From Clostridium sp. MB40-C1 (GTDB taxonomy: Bacteria; Bacillota; Clostridia; Clostridiales; Clostridiaceae), in contig NZ_CP133189.1 of NCBI RefSeq assembly GCF_030913655.1, forward strand, positions 62,001 to 126,000: 64,000 nucleotides of DNA, read 5' to 3'. A program made the translations under genes and the position numbers. Shown piece after piece: positions 1 through 9,160 of the stretch. The notes under the pieces are model-generated. The model did no database searches, was not told the DNA's origin, and saw nothing but the letters and a program-made list of their open reading frames with translations. Position 1 is the first letter of the stretch, and every line of letters begins with the position of its first letter.

Positions 1-363
1 AAGAGCATTAAAACCGGAGATACATGGGAAAACAAATATGACATAAAAGCTGTTTTCCCTATGAGTGTCAGCAATAAATGGAAACTTCTAGGGGAAAAAG
101 ATGGAGCATTAAATGTAGATGTACAATCAACTATAGCTGCTGATACTAAAAATAAGCCAATAGATTTTATGGGATTAAAAGCAAATATGAAGTTAAATGG
201 TGATTGCAAAGGAACTATAGATATTAGTAAAGATAATGGACTTATCCAAAAAGGAACTATTACTCAAAATATGAACGGAAATATGGAAATCTTAGTTCCT
301 AAGAATGTTAAAATGCCAATGAAAATAACATCAAAAATAACTTATGAAACTACAAAAAAATAA
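1..363 (+). CDS. C-terminal part of an unrecognised protein (5'-truncated)
   Basis: The reading frame is open from base 1 and ends at TAA 361-363, so the gene starts outside the window. About 120 residues are visible. They are rich in Lys, Asn and Thr with alternating hydrophobic residues, and contain TGDTWENKYDI near the start and KITYETTKK at the end. This looks like a beta-rich domain of secreted clostridial proteins; a DUF6263-type lipoprotein is possible but is only a resemblance. No signal peptide can be judged because the N-terminus is missing. A strong terminator follows directly, so this is the last gene of its transcript. Function unknown. Confidence 0.7.
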   Translation, partial: KSIKTGDTWENKYDIKAVFPMSVSNKWKLLGEKDGALNVDVQSTIAADTKNKPIDFMGLKANMKLNGDCKGTIDISKDNGLIQKGTITQNMNGNMEILVPKNVKMPMKITSKITYETTKK

Positions 364-373
364 TTAAATTTTA

Positions 374-410
374 TTAAACCTTACTAAATTTTTAGTAAGG
401 TTTAATTTTT
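374..410 (+). terminator. Rho-independent terminator
   Basis: A perfect 15-bp stem (374-388 with 391-405) is followed by a T run at 406-410. It ends the transcript of the truncated gene at the window start. Confidence 0.85.
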
Positions 411-570
411 GTATCTGTATAAAAAAAATTATTTTACTAAAAATAATCTTAAATAATGACAACTTAATTATTCAATTAGGTAACTTTATTATTAGTATTA
501 AATTTATAATAGAGATACTTGTAATAAAAATATACTGGATAATTAAAAATATAAGGAGACGATAAGTTAT

Positions 571-1116
571 ATGAATAAAGATAATATTGATACTGATATT
601 GATAAATCCACTATTAAAAATAATGATGAGGATAATTTTAACAATAAAAAAGTTAATATTGTAATGTTTAGTGGTGAGTATGATAAAGCACTAGCAGCCC
701 TAATAATGGCAAATTCAGCAAAAGAATTAGGAGCGGAGGTAACAATGTTTTTTGCATTTTGGGGACTATTTTTATTAAGAGATCCTAATAAACTTTCATC
801 AGAGGATAAAACTGTGTATGAGCAAATGTTTTCTAAGATAACACCTAAAGGACCAGAAGAATTACCTTTATCTAAAATGAACTTTATTGGTTTAGGGAAG
901 GAAATGCTTTTAGAGATGATGAAAAATGATGAAGCTCCTCTTTTAATAGATTTTTTAAATGGTGCACGAAAAAAAGGTGTAAAATTTTATGGATGTAAAC
1001 TATCTATAGATATAATGGGATTTAAAAAAGAAGAACTAATACCTGAATTACAAATTGTAGATGCAAAAGAATATTTAAAAGATGCTATAAAATCAGATAT
1101 GCAATTATTTATATAA
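571..1116 (+). CDS. DsrE/DsrF/DrsH-like family protein
   Basis: 181 aa. After a charged, low-complexity N-terminus of about 28 residues comes a Rossmann-like DsrE fold: VNIVMFSGEYDKALAALIMANSA, then a hydrophobic MFFAFWGLFLLR segment. A later FYGCKLSIDIMGF segment holds the single Cys at the position typical of DrsE_2 proteins. Relatives act in sulfur relay or sulfane-sulfur handling, often beside rhodanese or CoA-disulfide reductase genes; no such neighbour is visible here. The start is supported by AAGGAGA at 553-559. It appears monocistronic. The family call is good; the substrate is unknown. Confidence 0.8.
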   Translation: MNKDNIDTDIDKSTIKNNDEDNFNNKKVNIVMFSGEYDKALAALIMANSAKELGAEVTMFFAFWGLFLLRDPNKLSSEDKTVYEQMFSKITPKGPEELPLSKMNFIGLGKEMLLEMMKNDEAPLLIDFLNGARKKGVKFYGCKLSIDIMGFKKEELIPELQIVDAKEYLKDAIKSDMQLFI

Positions 1117-1479
1117 AAAACAAAATATCAAATGAATTTAATAAAAAATACGAAAAATGCATGAATATGAAGTAAAATCAAGGAATATTCATTTTAAAAT
1201 CAATATTCTTATGTAAACTTAAAAACAACTATTTTATATGATTTAAACAATAGATACAGCATTTGAATTAAATGATTTATATTGGTATAATTTACACATA
1301 TTTGATAGAACCTATTATTGATGCCAATTCATCTATAATAGGATTTTTCATTATGTAACAATATAAGAAATTATGAAAAATTAAGTAATTGGAGAAATTT
1401 AATTTTTTATAATTTCTTTGTTTTGTATTTAGAAAAGAGAGTATGTAATTTTGTTTGTATTTTATGGAGGATTATACCA
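1117..1479. other. Intergenic region, AT-rich
   Basis: I see no gene here. The only clear structure is a 13-bp hairpin with one mismatch (1311-1323 with 1330-1342) followed by ATTTTTC. It looks like a terminator for the DsrE-like gene or an attenuator ahead of the acetyltransferase. Confidence 0.5.
1311..1348 (+). terminator. Terminator-like hairpin
   Basis: Arms 1311-1323 and 1330-1342 pair with one mismatch around a 6-nt loop and are followed by a short T run. It lies about 195 bp after the DsrE-like gene and about 130 bp before the GNAT gene. Confidence 0.5.
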
Positions 1480-1992
1480 ATGACTAATAATAAGGTGGAA
1501 TTACGTCAAGAAGTTTTTAAAACCGATGCTTGGAAAATTGTTGATTGGCTAGAAGATGAAAAAGTCACAGAATATTTAAATGAAAGACAAAATGTTGGTA
1601 AAAGTATAAAGCAAGTAATATATAGAATTAATATGCCAATTTTAACACATCTATTTAATAAAGATGGAAGTTTTTTTATGGTAACAACAAATAAAAAAGA
1701 GTCAATAGGTTTTTTACGTCTTATTCCTAAACAACAAGAATCGGCTGAAATGGTAGTAGCCATTGGAGATAGAGAAAAATGGGGAAGGGGATTAGGCCCT
1801 AATGCAATTGTAGAGGGATTAAAACATGCGTTTTTTGAATGGAGAGTTGATGAAGTAATTGCAAAAATTAATTTAAAAAATGAACGTTCTAAAAAGGCAT
1901 TTAAAAAGGTAGGATTTAAGAAAGACAAGGAATTGTCTAATGAAATCCAATATTCTATATCTATAAAAGAGTTTTTAGAAAAAGTGGCTTGA
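1480..1992 (+). CDS. GNAT family N-acetyltransferase
   Basis: 170 aa from ATG 1480, which has GGAGG at 1466-1470. A longer in-frame TTG start at 1423 lacks a ribosome site and is unlikely. The fold is GNAT: an N-terminal helix region (DAWKIVDWLEDEKVTEYL), a central strand (SIGFLRLIP), the acetyl-CoA loop GDREKWGRGLGPNAIVEGL (a variant of R/Q-x-x-G-x-G/A), and a C-terminal KINLKNERSKKAFKKVGF that matches the usual N-x-R-A-x-x-x-Y/F-x-K-x-GF signature. The acceptor cannot be told from sequence. It is RimJ/RimL-like in layout and is followed by its own terminator. Confidence 0.85.
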   Translation: MTNNKVELRQEVFKTDAWKIVDWLEDEKVTEYLNERQNVGKSIKQVIYRINMPILTHLFNKDGSFFMVTTNKKESIGFLRLIPKQQESAEMVVAIGDREKWGRGLGPNAIVEGLKHAFFEWRVDEVIAKINLKNERSKKAFKKVGFKKDKELSNEIQYSISIKEFLEKVA

Positions 1993-2007
1993 CTATATAA
2001 TACATAA

Positions 2008-2053
2008 AAGCATAAAGATTTAATTTATTGAATAAGTCTTTATGCTTATTTTT
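2008..2053 (+). terminator. Rho-independent terminator
   Basis: A perfect 11-bp stem (2008-2018 with 2037-2047) is followed by ATTTTT. It ends the acetyltransferase transcript and, read from the other side, may serve argD, which converges on it. Confidence 0.75.
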
Positions 2054-2128
2054 AGTAGAATAAAGTTTTGTTTTTCATATGAGATATTTGTCAAATTTCA
2101 GTGGTTAAAATTTTATTTTAAATTATAT

Positions 2129-3295
2129 TTACAAATTCTTAGTTAAGACTTTTTCTAAGAGTGTTAATGCTTGATTTATTTCTCCAAATGAAACATTAAG
2201 AGGAGGAAGAAGACGAATAACATTTTCACCTGCACCTACTACTAAAAGACCTTCGTCAAAACATTTATTCATAAAATGTTTTGCATCAGTGTATATAGAA
2301 AAACCAATAAGTAATCCCATTCCTCGTATATCTTTTATTAATGGAAATTTTTCTTTTAGTTTTTTTAATTTGTCTATTAAATATTTGCTCTTCTTGTTAA
2401 TGGAAGCTATTATTCCACCATCTATTAATTCAGTCAATACTGTATAAGCTACAGCACAAGAAAGAGGATTTCCTCCAAATGTAGTGCCATGATCTCCTGG
2501 TACAAAAATGGAAGCTTTTTTATTAGTAATTACAGCGCCGATAGGAAAGCCGCCACCTAAGCCTTTTGCCATGCAAACAACATCTGGGACTACATTAAAC
2601 TGTTCATAAGCAAATAAACTTCCAAGTCTACCTATTCCACATTGTACTTCATCAAAAATAAGTAAAGCATTAAATTTATCGCAAAGTGTTCTAATTTCTT
2701 TTAAATAGTTTATGTCGGCAGGTATTATGCCGCCTTCACCTTGTATGGGTTCTAATATTACACCACAAACTTCTTCGTCAAAAATTTCCTTTATAGAAGT
2801 TATGTCATTAAAATTTACATTTATCACTCTATTCATCAATGGAGTAAAATTTTCTTGGTATTTTTTTTGTCCTGTAACAGCAAGAGCACCTAGAGTTCTT
2901 CCATGAAAAGAGTTATTCATATATATAATTTTATTTTTATTGGAAGTACCATGCATTCTTCCATATTTTCGAGCAAGTTTTAAGGCTGCTTCAACAGCTT
3001 CAGTACCAGTGCTACAGAAAAATGCTTTTTCATGATTACTATTTTTACAAAGTTTAGTTGCTAAATTAATAACAGGTGTGTTCCAATAGTAATTTGATAT
3101 GTGTATAAGTTTAGAACTTTGATTTTTTATAGTTTCAAGTATAGCTGGATTACTATGGCCAAGACAATTTGTAGCAATTCCAGATACAAAATCAATATAT
3201 TCTTTTCCATCTGTGCTATATAATTTTGTTCCAATACCTCTTTCAAAACAAACATCAAATCTATTATATGTTTCCATTAAATTATTTTTACACAT
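2129..3295 (-). CDS. argD: Acetylornithine aminotransferase
   Basis: 388 aa, PLP-dependent class III aminotransferase. It converts N-acetylglutamate semialdehyde and glutamate to N-acetylornithine and 2-oxoglutarate. Visible signatures are FCSTGTEAVEAALKLAR (phosphate and substrate binding), NSFHGRTLGALAVTGQ, LIFDEVQCGIGR, and the PLP lysine in AKGLGGGFPIGA. Length is normal. The ATG at 3295 overlaps argB by 19 nt and has AAAGG upstream. A second ATG at 3277 forms a TAATG overlap with the argB stop, which would give translational coupling, so either start is possible. It is the second gene of a minus-strand argBD unit. Confidence 0.95.
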   Translation of the reverse strand: MCKNNLMETYNRFDVCFERGIGTKLYSTDGKEYIDFVSGIATNCLGHSNPAILETIKNQSSKLIHISNYYWNTPVINLATKLCKNSNHEKAFFCSTGTEAVEAALKLARKYGRMHGTSNKNKIIYMNNSFHGRTLGALAVTGQKKYQENFTPLMNRVINVNFNDITSIKEIFDEEVCGVILEPIQGEGGIIPADINYLKEIRTLCDKFNALLIFDEVQCGIGRLGSLFAYEQFNVVPDVVCMAKGLGGGFPIGAVITNKKASIFVPGDHGTTFGGNPLSCAVAYTVLTELIDGGIIASINKKSKYLIDKLKKLKEKFPLIKDIRGMGLLIGFSIYTDAKHFMNKCFDEGLLVVGAGENVIRLLPPLNVSFGEINQALTLLEKVLTKNL

Positions 3296-4143
3296 TTATT
3301 AACATCATCCTTTATCATTATTTTAGTTCCTTGGCTATATAATATATTTCCTATTAAGCCATCATCTTTTCTTCCATCAACTAAGTGGATAGATTTAGTT
3401 CCATTTTCTAAAGCTTTAATACAAGATTCCATTTTGGGAATCATACCATCTTTTATAATTCCACAATTTATATAATCTTTGATTTCATTTATTGTTATGG
3501 AGTTTATTAGTGAGGATTTATCATTAATATTTTTATATATACCTTCCACGTCAGATATAAAAATAAGTTTTTCAGCTTTTAATTTTGAACTTATAAAAGA
3601 AGCAGCATAATCAGCGTTTATATTATACTTATTACCGTTTTTGTCATATCCAATAGGAGATATTATTGGTACATAACCCTTGATAAGAAGATTTGATAGT
3701 AGATCAGTATTTATTGATTCTATTTCTCCTACATAACCAATGTCAATTTGTTTATTATCTATATTTAAGTATTTTTTCTTAGCTACTATAAGATTGTTGT
3801 CACTTCCACTAAGACCGATAGCTTTTACACCTTTATTACTAAGAAAGGCTGAAATATTTTTATTCAGTTTACCAGAGAGAACCATTTCGATTATTTCCAT
3901 AGAACTTTTATCAGTTATTCTAAGCCCATTGATAAATTTACTTTCTATACCTATTTTTTTTAGCCATTTAGATATTTCAGGTCCTCCACCATGTACTATT
4001 ACAAGATTAATTCCTAATAGATGCATTTTTAATATATTTTTAAAAAATACTTTTTGAGCATTTGGATTTTTCATTATGCTCCCACCAAATTTAATTACAA
4101 AAATTTTCCCTTTGAAACTTTTTAGGGATATACTATTTTTCAT
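3277..4143 (-). CDS. argB: Acetylglutamate kinase
   Basis: 288 aa, amino-acid kinase family. It phosphorylates N-acetylglutamate, the usual feedback-controlled step of ornithine synthesis. Motifs are IFVIKFGGSIMKNP (Lys and Gly-rich ATP site), VIVHGGGPEISKWL (substrate loop), and a C-terminal DGRKDDGLIGNIL. I chose ATG 4143 because AGGTGG lies about 9 nt upstream; the in-frame TTG at 4167 has no such site. It is first in the argBD unit and faces argC across an ArgR-type box. The annotation is firm. Confidence 0.94.
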   Translation of the reverse strand: MKNSISLKSFKGKIFVIKFGGSIMKNPNAQKVFFKNILKMHLLGINLVIVHGGGPEISKWLKKIGIESKFINGLRITDKSSMEIIEMVLSGKLNKNISAFLSNKGVKAIGLSGSDNNLIVAKKKYLNIDNKQIDIGYVGEIESINTDLLSNLLIKGYVPIISPIGYDKNGNKYNINADYAASFISSKLKAEKLIFISDVEGIYKNINDKSSLINSITINEIKDYINCGIIKDGMIPKMESCIKALENGTKSIHLVDGRKDDGLIGNILYSQGTKIMIKDDVNKCVKII

Positions 4144-4190
4144 TTTATAGCACCACCTATTTACCAATATATGAATTATGAATAATTATA

Positions 4191-4214
4191 CATGAATATT
4201 CATAAAAATTCAAG
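4191..4214. promoter_or_regulatory. ArgR-type ARG box between divergent arg operons
   Basis: The 10-bp palindrome TGAATATTCA (4193-4202) runs into ATAAAAATTCAAG (4202-4214). This closely matches the Bacillus/Clostridium ARG-box pattern ATGAATAAAAATNCAA as I know it. Weaker TGAAT-containing matches occur at 4171-4188 and 4314-4322. Its place between argB and argC fits arginine-dependent repression of both units. Confidence 0.75.
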
Positions 4215-4385
4215 GGTGAATATTAAAATTGTGTATTTAAGTACTGATGAAATTATAATAATAAAAAATAATATTTAAAGGTATTGAATAATAATTAAAC
4301 AATATGTATAATTATGAATAATGTCTATAAAAAAATATTGTAAAGTGAGCTATAAAAAATAGAAACAAAACAAGGGGGATAATAT

Positions 4386-5423
4386 ATGATACAAATAGGG
4401 GTTATAGGAGCAAGTGGTTATGTAGGACAACAGCTTATTTGGTTTTTGAATAATAACAAATATGTTAATATTAGATTTATGGCATCTTATAATTATGCAA
4501 ATAAAGAATTTCCGGAAATATATAATAGCTATTATGGGTTTATAAAAGAAAAATGTATAAGCATACAAGAAGCAGAAGCGAAATTAGAAGAAATAGATGC
4601 TGTTTTTTTAGCATTACCACATGGTAAGTCTTTTCACATAGTACAAAAGGCTTTAGAAAAAGGAGTTAAAGTAATAGATTTAGGTGCAGATTTTAGATTT
4701 GATTCTTATGAAACATATGAAAAATGGTATGGAGTAAAACATGAAGCTTATAATTTGTTAGAAGATGCTGTATATGGACTTTCAGAAATAAATAGAGAGA
4801 AAATTAAAAAAGCAAATCTTGTAGGAAATCCAGGATGTTACACAACAGCTAGTATATTAGCACTTTATCCAATATTAAAGTCAGGAATTATAGATTTTAA
4901 ATCTATAATAATAGATGGAAAATCAGGAGTATCAGGAGCAGGAAAAGCAATGAATATGAGTTCTTTATTTGTAGAATGTAATGAATCTATAAAAGCTTAT
5001 GGAGTTGCATCTCATAGACATACTCCAGAAATTGAACAAGAATTATCAAAAGCTTCTGGGAAAGATATAAATCTTATCTTTACACCTCATCTAGTACCAA
5101 TGAATAGAGGAATAATGTGTACTTGTTATGGGAAACTTAAAGAAAATACTGCACAGGAAAAGTTATATCAAATTTATAATGATTTCTATAAAAGAGAAAA
5201 GTTTATAAGGGTTATTGAAAAAATACCAGAAACAAAAAATGTTAGAGGAAGTAATTTGTGTGATATAGGTATAAGAGTGGATAAAAGAACTAATACAGTT
5301 ATTATAATATCTGTTATAGATAATTTAATAAAAGGTGCAGCGGGACAGGCGATTCAAAATATGAATTTAATGTTTGGTTTAAGAGAAGCAGAAGGTATAG
5401 ATATATTACCAGTTCAAATTTAA
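4386..5423 (+). CDS. argC: N-acetyl-gamma-glutamyl-phosphate reductase
   Basis: 345 aa. It reduces N-acetylglutamyl phosphate to the semialdehyde with NADPH. The N-terminal GVIGASGYVGQQLIWFL is the Rossmann nucleotide loop; the catalytic Cys sits in GNPGCYTTASILALYPI (about residues 152-168); KSGVSGAGKAMN and the HRHTPEIEQEL segment are also family hallmarks. AGGGGG before the ATG supports the start. It opens the argCJ unit, opposite argBD. Together these four genes cover the cyclic acetyl route to ornithine. Confidence 0.95.
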   Translation: MIQIGVIGASGYVGQQLIWFLNNNKYVNIRFMASYNYANKEFPEIYNSYYGFIKEKCISIQEAEAKLEEIDAVFLALPHGKSFHIVQKALEKGVKVIDLGADFRFDSYETYEKWYGVKHEAYNLLEDAVYGLSEINREKIKKANLVGNPGCYTTASILALYPILKSGIIDFKSIIIDGKSGVSGAGKAMNMSSLFVECNESIKAYGVASHRHTPEIEQELSKASGKDINLIFTPHLVPMNRGIMCTCYGKLKENTAQEKLYQIYNDFYKREKFIRVIEKIPETKNVRGSNLCDIGIRVDKRTNTVIIISVIDNLIKGAAGQAIQNMNLMFGLREAEGIDILPVQI

Positions 5424-5485
5424 ATAAGAATAACTATTTGGGAGTATTTACTTAAAATAAATAATATAATAAGGAAGGGGATATT

Positions 5486-6703
5486 ATGAAAATAATAAAT
5501 AATAAATTTATGGAAGGGGTAAAAAAATTTAAGGGAGCTGGGATTTCAGCAGGACTTAAACATAGTGGAAAGAAAGACTTATCAATTATATATAGTGAAG
5601 AAAAAGCAGTGGTAGCAGGGACTTTTACTACTAATAAAGTGAAAGCAGCCTGTATAATTCTAAATATGGAGAACATTAAAAATGAAAACAGTCAAGCTAT
5701 TATAATAAATAGTGGACACGCTAATGCATGTACTGGAGAACAAGGGTTAAGAGATGCTAAGACTATAAATGAAGTTGTTGCGAAAGAATTAGGATTAAGT
5801 TCTAAAGAAGTACTTCAAGCTTCCACAGGAGTAATAGGAGTATCCATTCCTATGAATAAGATGGAAAATGGTATAAAGAAAATTTGTTCAGTGGTTTCAG
5901 AAGAAGGTGGATCAGATGTTGCAAAAGCTATAATGACAACAGATACTAAAACTAAAGAAGTAACAGTAGAAATAAATATTGACAATAAAAATGTACGTAT
6001 AAGTGGAGTAGCAAAAGGATCAGGGATGATAAAGCCTAATATGGCTACTATGCTTAGTTTTGTAGTAACGGATGCTAATATAAGTAAGAAGATGTTGCAA
6101 AAGGCAGTTAAGAATAGCGTAGAAGATTCTTATAATATGATTTCTGTAGATGGTGATACAAGTACTAATGATATGTCAATAACAATGGCAAATGGAGCTG
6201 CAAGAAATAAACTAATAGATAGTGAAAATGAAGAATTTAAAATATTTAAAGAAGCTTTAGATTATGTAAATATAGAACTTGCAAAGAAAATAGCAAGAGA
6301 TGGTGAAGGAGCAACAAAACTAATAGAAGTAGAGGTTATTAATGCTAAAGATAAGGAAACTGCTAGAAAGTGCGCTATGTCAGTAGTATCATCTAATCTT
6401 GTTAAAGCTGCACTTTTTGGATCAGACCCTAACTGGGGCAGAATAATATGTGCTATTGGATATTCACAAGTAGAGTTTGATATAAATAAAGTAGATTTAA
6501 AATTTAAAAGCTTATTAGGCGAGGTAAGTGTTTTTGAACAAGGTAAGAATATTGATTTTGATGAGAAAATGGCTAGTGAGATTATAAACAATGAAAATGT
6601 AGTATTGTGTATAAATTTAAATGATGGACATTTTAAAGCTACAGCTTGGGGATGTGACCTTACTTATAAATATGTAGAGATTAATGGAGAATATAGAACA
6701 TGA
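5486..6703 (+). CDS. argJ: Bifunctional ornithine acetyltransferase / N-acetylglutamate synthase
   Basis: 405 aa. It moves acetyl from N-acetylornithine to glutamate and may also make N-acetylglutamate from acetyl-CoA. The self-cleavage site is clear: KPNMATMLSF (about residues 182-191), with the conserved Ala-Thr bond that yields the nucleophilic Thr of the beta chain. The N-terminal KGAGISAGLKHSGKKDLSI and C-terminal DLTYKYVEINGEYRT are typical. It lies 62 nt after argC with AAGGAAGGGG before ATG. No terminator is obvious after it. Confidence 0.95.
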   Translation: MKIINNKFMEGVKKFKGAGISAGLKHSGKKDLSIIYSEEKAVVAGTFTTNKVKAACIILNMENIKNENSQAIIINSGHANACTGEQGLRDAKTINEVVAKELGLSSKEVLQASTGVIGVSIPMNKMENGIKKICSVVSEEGGSDVAKAIMTTDTKTKEVTVEINIDNKNVRISGVAKGSGMIKPNMATMLSFVVTDANISKKMLQKAVKNSVEDSYNMISVDGDTSTNDMSITMANGAARNKLIDSENEEFKIFKEALDYVNIELAKKIARDGEGATKLIEVEVINAKDKETARKCAMSVVSSNLVKAALFGSDPNWGRIICAIGYSQVEFDINKVDLKFKSLLGEVSVFEQGKNIDFDEKMASEIINNENVVLCINLNDGHFKATAWGCDLTYKYVEINGEYRT

Positions 6704-7166
6704 AGAAAATAAATTAGTGTATAGAAATCCAATTCAATTTAAAAGTGGTTTCATATGAAATTAGTAGAGTTATAAAGGGGTAAATGTAAAATGAATTTTA
6801 TTACAGTTATCCCTTTCGCTTTTTTGAGTTTATTATCACTAACATACTGAATAATTATTTTTAAGTTTGAAATTGAGTTAAAACTTAAATTAAAGTAAAG
6901 GATGCTATTTATTACATGTCTACTAACTTTGTAACCTCTGTTAAATCCTCAGAAGAAATATAGTAATTTTTATTACAATAAAATGTATGTTTATGTATGT
7001 GATCTTAAGTAAAAACTAAAATTATAAGTGCAGAATTATTTTGTTTATAAATTAGGTAATAAATGAGGTTATCTGAATAACTGGTGAAATATATATTTTA
7101 AAAAATGGAACACTATTAGTAAATGAGAAAATTACATAATTAAATTAATATAGGAGGCAAATAATA
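6704..7166. other. Intergenic region, 463 bp
   Basis: I see no supported gene; the longest ATG frame is 19 codons at 6791. One site is worth noting: a 16-bp near-palindrome at 6930-6945 that matches the hcp upstream operator (10035-10050) at 14 of 16 positions. Its spacing to a possible -10 is not the activator spacing seen at hcp. Confidence 0.4.
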
Positions 7167-7886
7167 TTGAATGAAGCTTTAGTAGTAGCTGTTAGAGCTA
7201 TAATAAGTTTTTTTACACTGTTGATATTTACTAGGGTAATGGGAAAACAACAAATAGGACAAATTACTTTTTTTGATTATATATTAGGAATAACTATAGG
7301 CTCTTTGGCAGCACCACTTACTAGCGACTTAAATAGTGCTGCATGGCCACATTGGATTGGTTTATTAGTATGGATTGTTTTAGGAATTTTAATGCAAATA
7401 GTTTCAATGAAATCTGAAAAAATATCTGAATATATAAACGATGAACCAATAATTATTATATACGATGGAAAAGTAATTGCTCAAAATTTAAAAGACTCAA
7501 AATTTACTTTTGATGAACTTTTAGAGCAGCTTCGTCTTAAAGATATTTTTGATGTAAATGAGGTGAAGTTAGCTGTAATTGAAACTAACGGCCAAGTTTC
7601 TGTATTTAAAAAAGAGCAGTTTCAAAATTTAATATATAGTATGAATATTCCTTTAAACACTGATAAAAGTAATGATTCTAATTATGAAGTTATATTTAAT
7701 GGAATAATAATTGATTCAAATTTAACTAAGCTTAATTTAAGTAGACAGTGGTTATTAAACAAACTAAAAGAACAAGGTTTTGACAATCCAGTAGAAGTTT
7801 TTTTCGCTTACCTGGACGTTTCTAGAAAACTACAAATAAATGCTTATAGAGATAATATTATTAGCTCAAAAAACATATTTAAATAA
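7167..7886 (+). CDS. DUF421 membrane protein (YetF/YrbG-like)
   Basis: 239 aa. The start is TTG 7167 with AGGAGG at 7152-7157. Three hydrophobic helices lie in the first about 80 residues (LVVAVRAIISFFTLLIF; FDYILGITIGSLAAPLTSDL; IGLLVWIVLGILMQIVSM). A soluble DUF421 region follows, with PIIIIYDGKVIAQNLKDSKFT and a LRLKDIFDVNEVKLAVIETNGQVSVFK block that is the family signature. YetF-type proteins are common in spore formers; their biochemical function is not established. The DUF4363 gene downstream is a frequent partner. Confidence 0.85.
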   Translation: MNEALVVAVRAIISFFTLLIFTRVMGKQQIGQITFFDYILGITIGSLAAPLTSDLNSAAWPHWIGLLVWIVLGILMQIVSMKSEKISEYINDEPIIIIYDGKVIAQNLKDSKFTFDELLEQLRLKDIFDVNEVKLAVIETNGQVSVFKKEQFQNLIYSMNIPLNTDKSNDSNYEVIFNGIIIDSNLTKLNLSRQWLLNKLKEQGFDNPVEVFFAYLDVSRKLQINAYRDNIISSKNIFK

Positions 7887-7955
7887 AAGCATGTTTTAAA
7901 CTCTATTGGACCACATAACTTATTTGTAATGGATTGAAAAGAAAGGTGATTTGTA

Positions 7956-8321
7956 ATGAACAAAATAAAAGCTTATGTAGTTCCTGTAATTACAATAATT
8001 ATATTTATAGGGATAATGACTTCTGGGGGATTTTTAAAAAAATCTTTTAATAATAAAGATAATGTAATTAATTATATATATACAATAAGACAAGATATAA
8101 TAAATGAAAATTGGCAGCAAGCTGAAAAAAATTTAGAACAGCTTAAAACTGCATGGAATATAGTTGGCAAAAGAGTTCAGTTTAGTGTGGAAAGAAATGA
8201 AATGATTATGATTAATACTAATATTGCTAGATTAGAAGGTGCTATATGGGCTAAAGACAAATCAGAAGGACTTATAGAATTAAGTGAGATTATTGAACAT
8301 TGGAAAGATCTAGAAAAATAA
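7956..8321 (+). CDS. DUF4363 family protein
   Basis: 121 aa. One N-terminal membrane helix (VVPVITIIIFIGIMTSGGFL) is followed by an extracytoplasmic helical domain with NWQQAEKNLEQLKTAWN and RVQFSVERNEMIMINTNIARLEGAI, the typical DUF4363 pattern. It lies 69 nt after the DUF421 gene on the same strand, so the two likely act together at the membrane. Role unknown. GAAAGGTG stands before the ATG. Confidence 0.8.
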   Translation: MNKIKAYVVPVITIIIFIGIMTSGGFLKKSFNNKDNVINYIYTIRQDIINENWQQAEKNLEQLKTAWNIVGKRVQFSVERNEMIMINTNIARLEGAIWAKDKSEGLIELSEIIEHWKDLEK

Positions 8322-8388
8322 TACGATAAACTGATGATAGTATTTAGAATTCTAGATTTTATAGAAATTTACTTTATATCATGCTCTA

Positions 8389-8445
8389 AATTGTTGAGTT
8401 CATTAAAGTACAAAAAATTTTGAAAACTATATGAACTCAACAATT
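8389..8445. repeat. 15-bp perfect inverted repeat with 27-nt loop
   Basis: Arms 8389-8403 and 8431-8445 pair perfectly. It lies between the convergent DUF4363 and gerQ genes, with no clear T run, so it could be a bidirectional terminator or a small dispersed element. A diverged relative lies at 16111-16167. Confidence 0.6.
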
Positions 8446-8471
8446 CATTAAAGGATAATTTCAAATAAAGC

Positions 8472-8891
8472 TTATTTACAAAGCATAGCCTTTTCTTGAT
8501 TTCTAAAAACTATTACAAATTTAATGGAATATATGTCACACATTAGTGTGTTGTTGGTACCAGCTTCTTCTAACACTACATAACTGATTCCAACTTCTTT
8601 TAAAACCCCTTCCCTATCAATCCACATATTTGTTCCAATTAGAAATTCGATTTTAACATATTTTCCTACCTGAGTACTTAACCATCCCTGAGTATAACTT
8701 ATATCATTTTGTATTGGAGGAGTAGGCTGAAAATTTAAATTAGCTTGACCAGTAGTAGTAGGAAATTGTTCTTGTCTTGTATCATCAGTTGGTTCATAAG
8801 GTGGCTGAGACATCATAGGACATGGGTAATGCATAGGCATTGCATCCCAATGAGGGATTTCATCATAATCATTTAACATTCTACTAAACAA
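8472..8891 (-). CDS. gerQ: Spore coat protein GerQ-like
   Basis: 139 aa. The first about 60 residues are Pro/Met/Gln-rich and disordered. The C-terminal part (SYTQGWLSTQVGKYVKIEF, then a WIDREGVLKEVGISYVVLEE stretch and a hydrophobic IYSIKFVIVF end) matches the GerQ domain. In Bacillus GerQ is a coat protein that places the cortex hydrolase CwlJ and becomes cross-linked. The cwlJ gene lies just upstream here, as in Bacillus. The start is TTG 8891 with AAGGAGG 9 nt upstream; ATG 8879 is in frame but poorly spaced. Expression in the mother cell during sporulation is expected. Confidence 0.82.
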   Translation of the reverse strand: MFSRMLNDYDEIPHWDAMPMHYPCPMMSQPPYEPTDDTRQEQFPTTTGQANLNFQPTPPIQNDISYTQGWLSTQVGKYVKIEFLIGTNMWIDREGVLKEVGISYVVLEEAGTNNTLMCDIYSIKFVIVFRNQEKAMLCK

Positions 8892-9160
8892 AAAAATAGC
8901 CTCCTTTTAATTATATTACATTATGTTTTTTATTAATCCTTATAAATTTATACTAAACTAAATTGAAGAATATTCCTTATTATATAAAAGCAATAACATA
9001 TTTAACATGTAATAAAGTGAGTATTAAGTTTAGATGAAAATTTTATTTAGGAAGAATACTTTTTTTTATTTGAAATTAGAGAAATTTAATATAACAGTGT
9101 AATTGATGTAGCTTTTATTTCCAATATTAATGATGTAAAACTGTATGAGATAAATATAAA

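Noticed and set aside
6791-6850. 19-codon frame MNFITVIPFAFLSLLSLTY
   Set aside because: No ribosome site; length expected by chance in AT-rich DNA.
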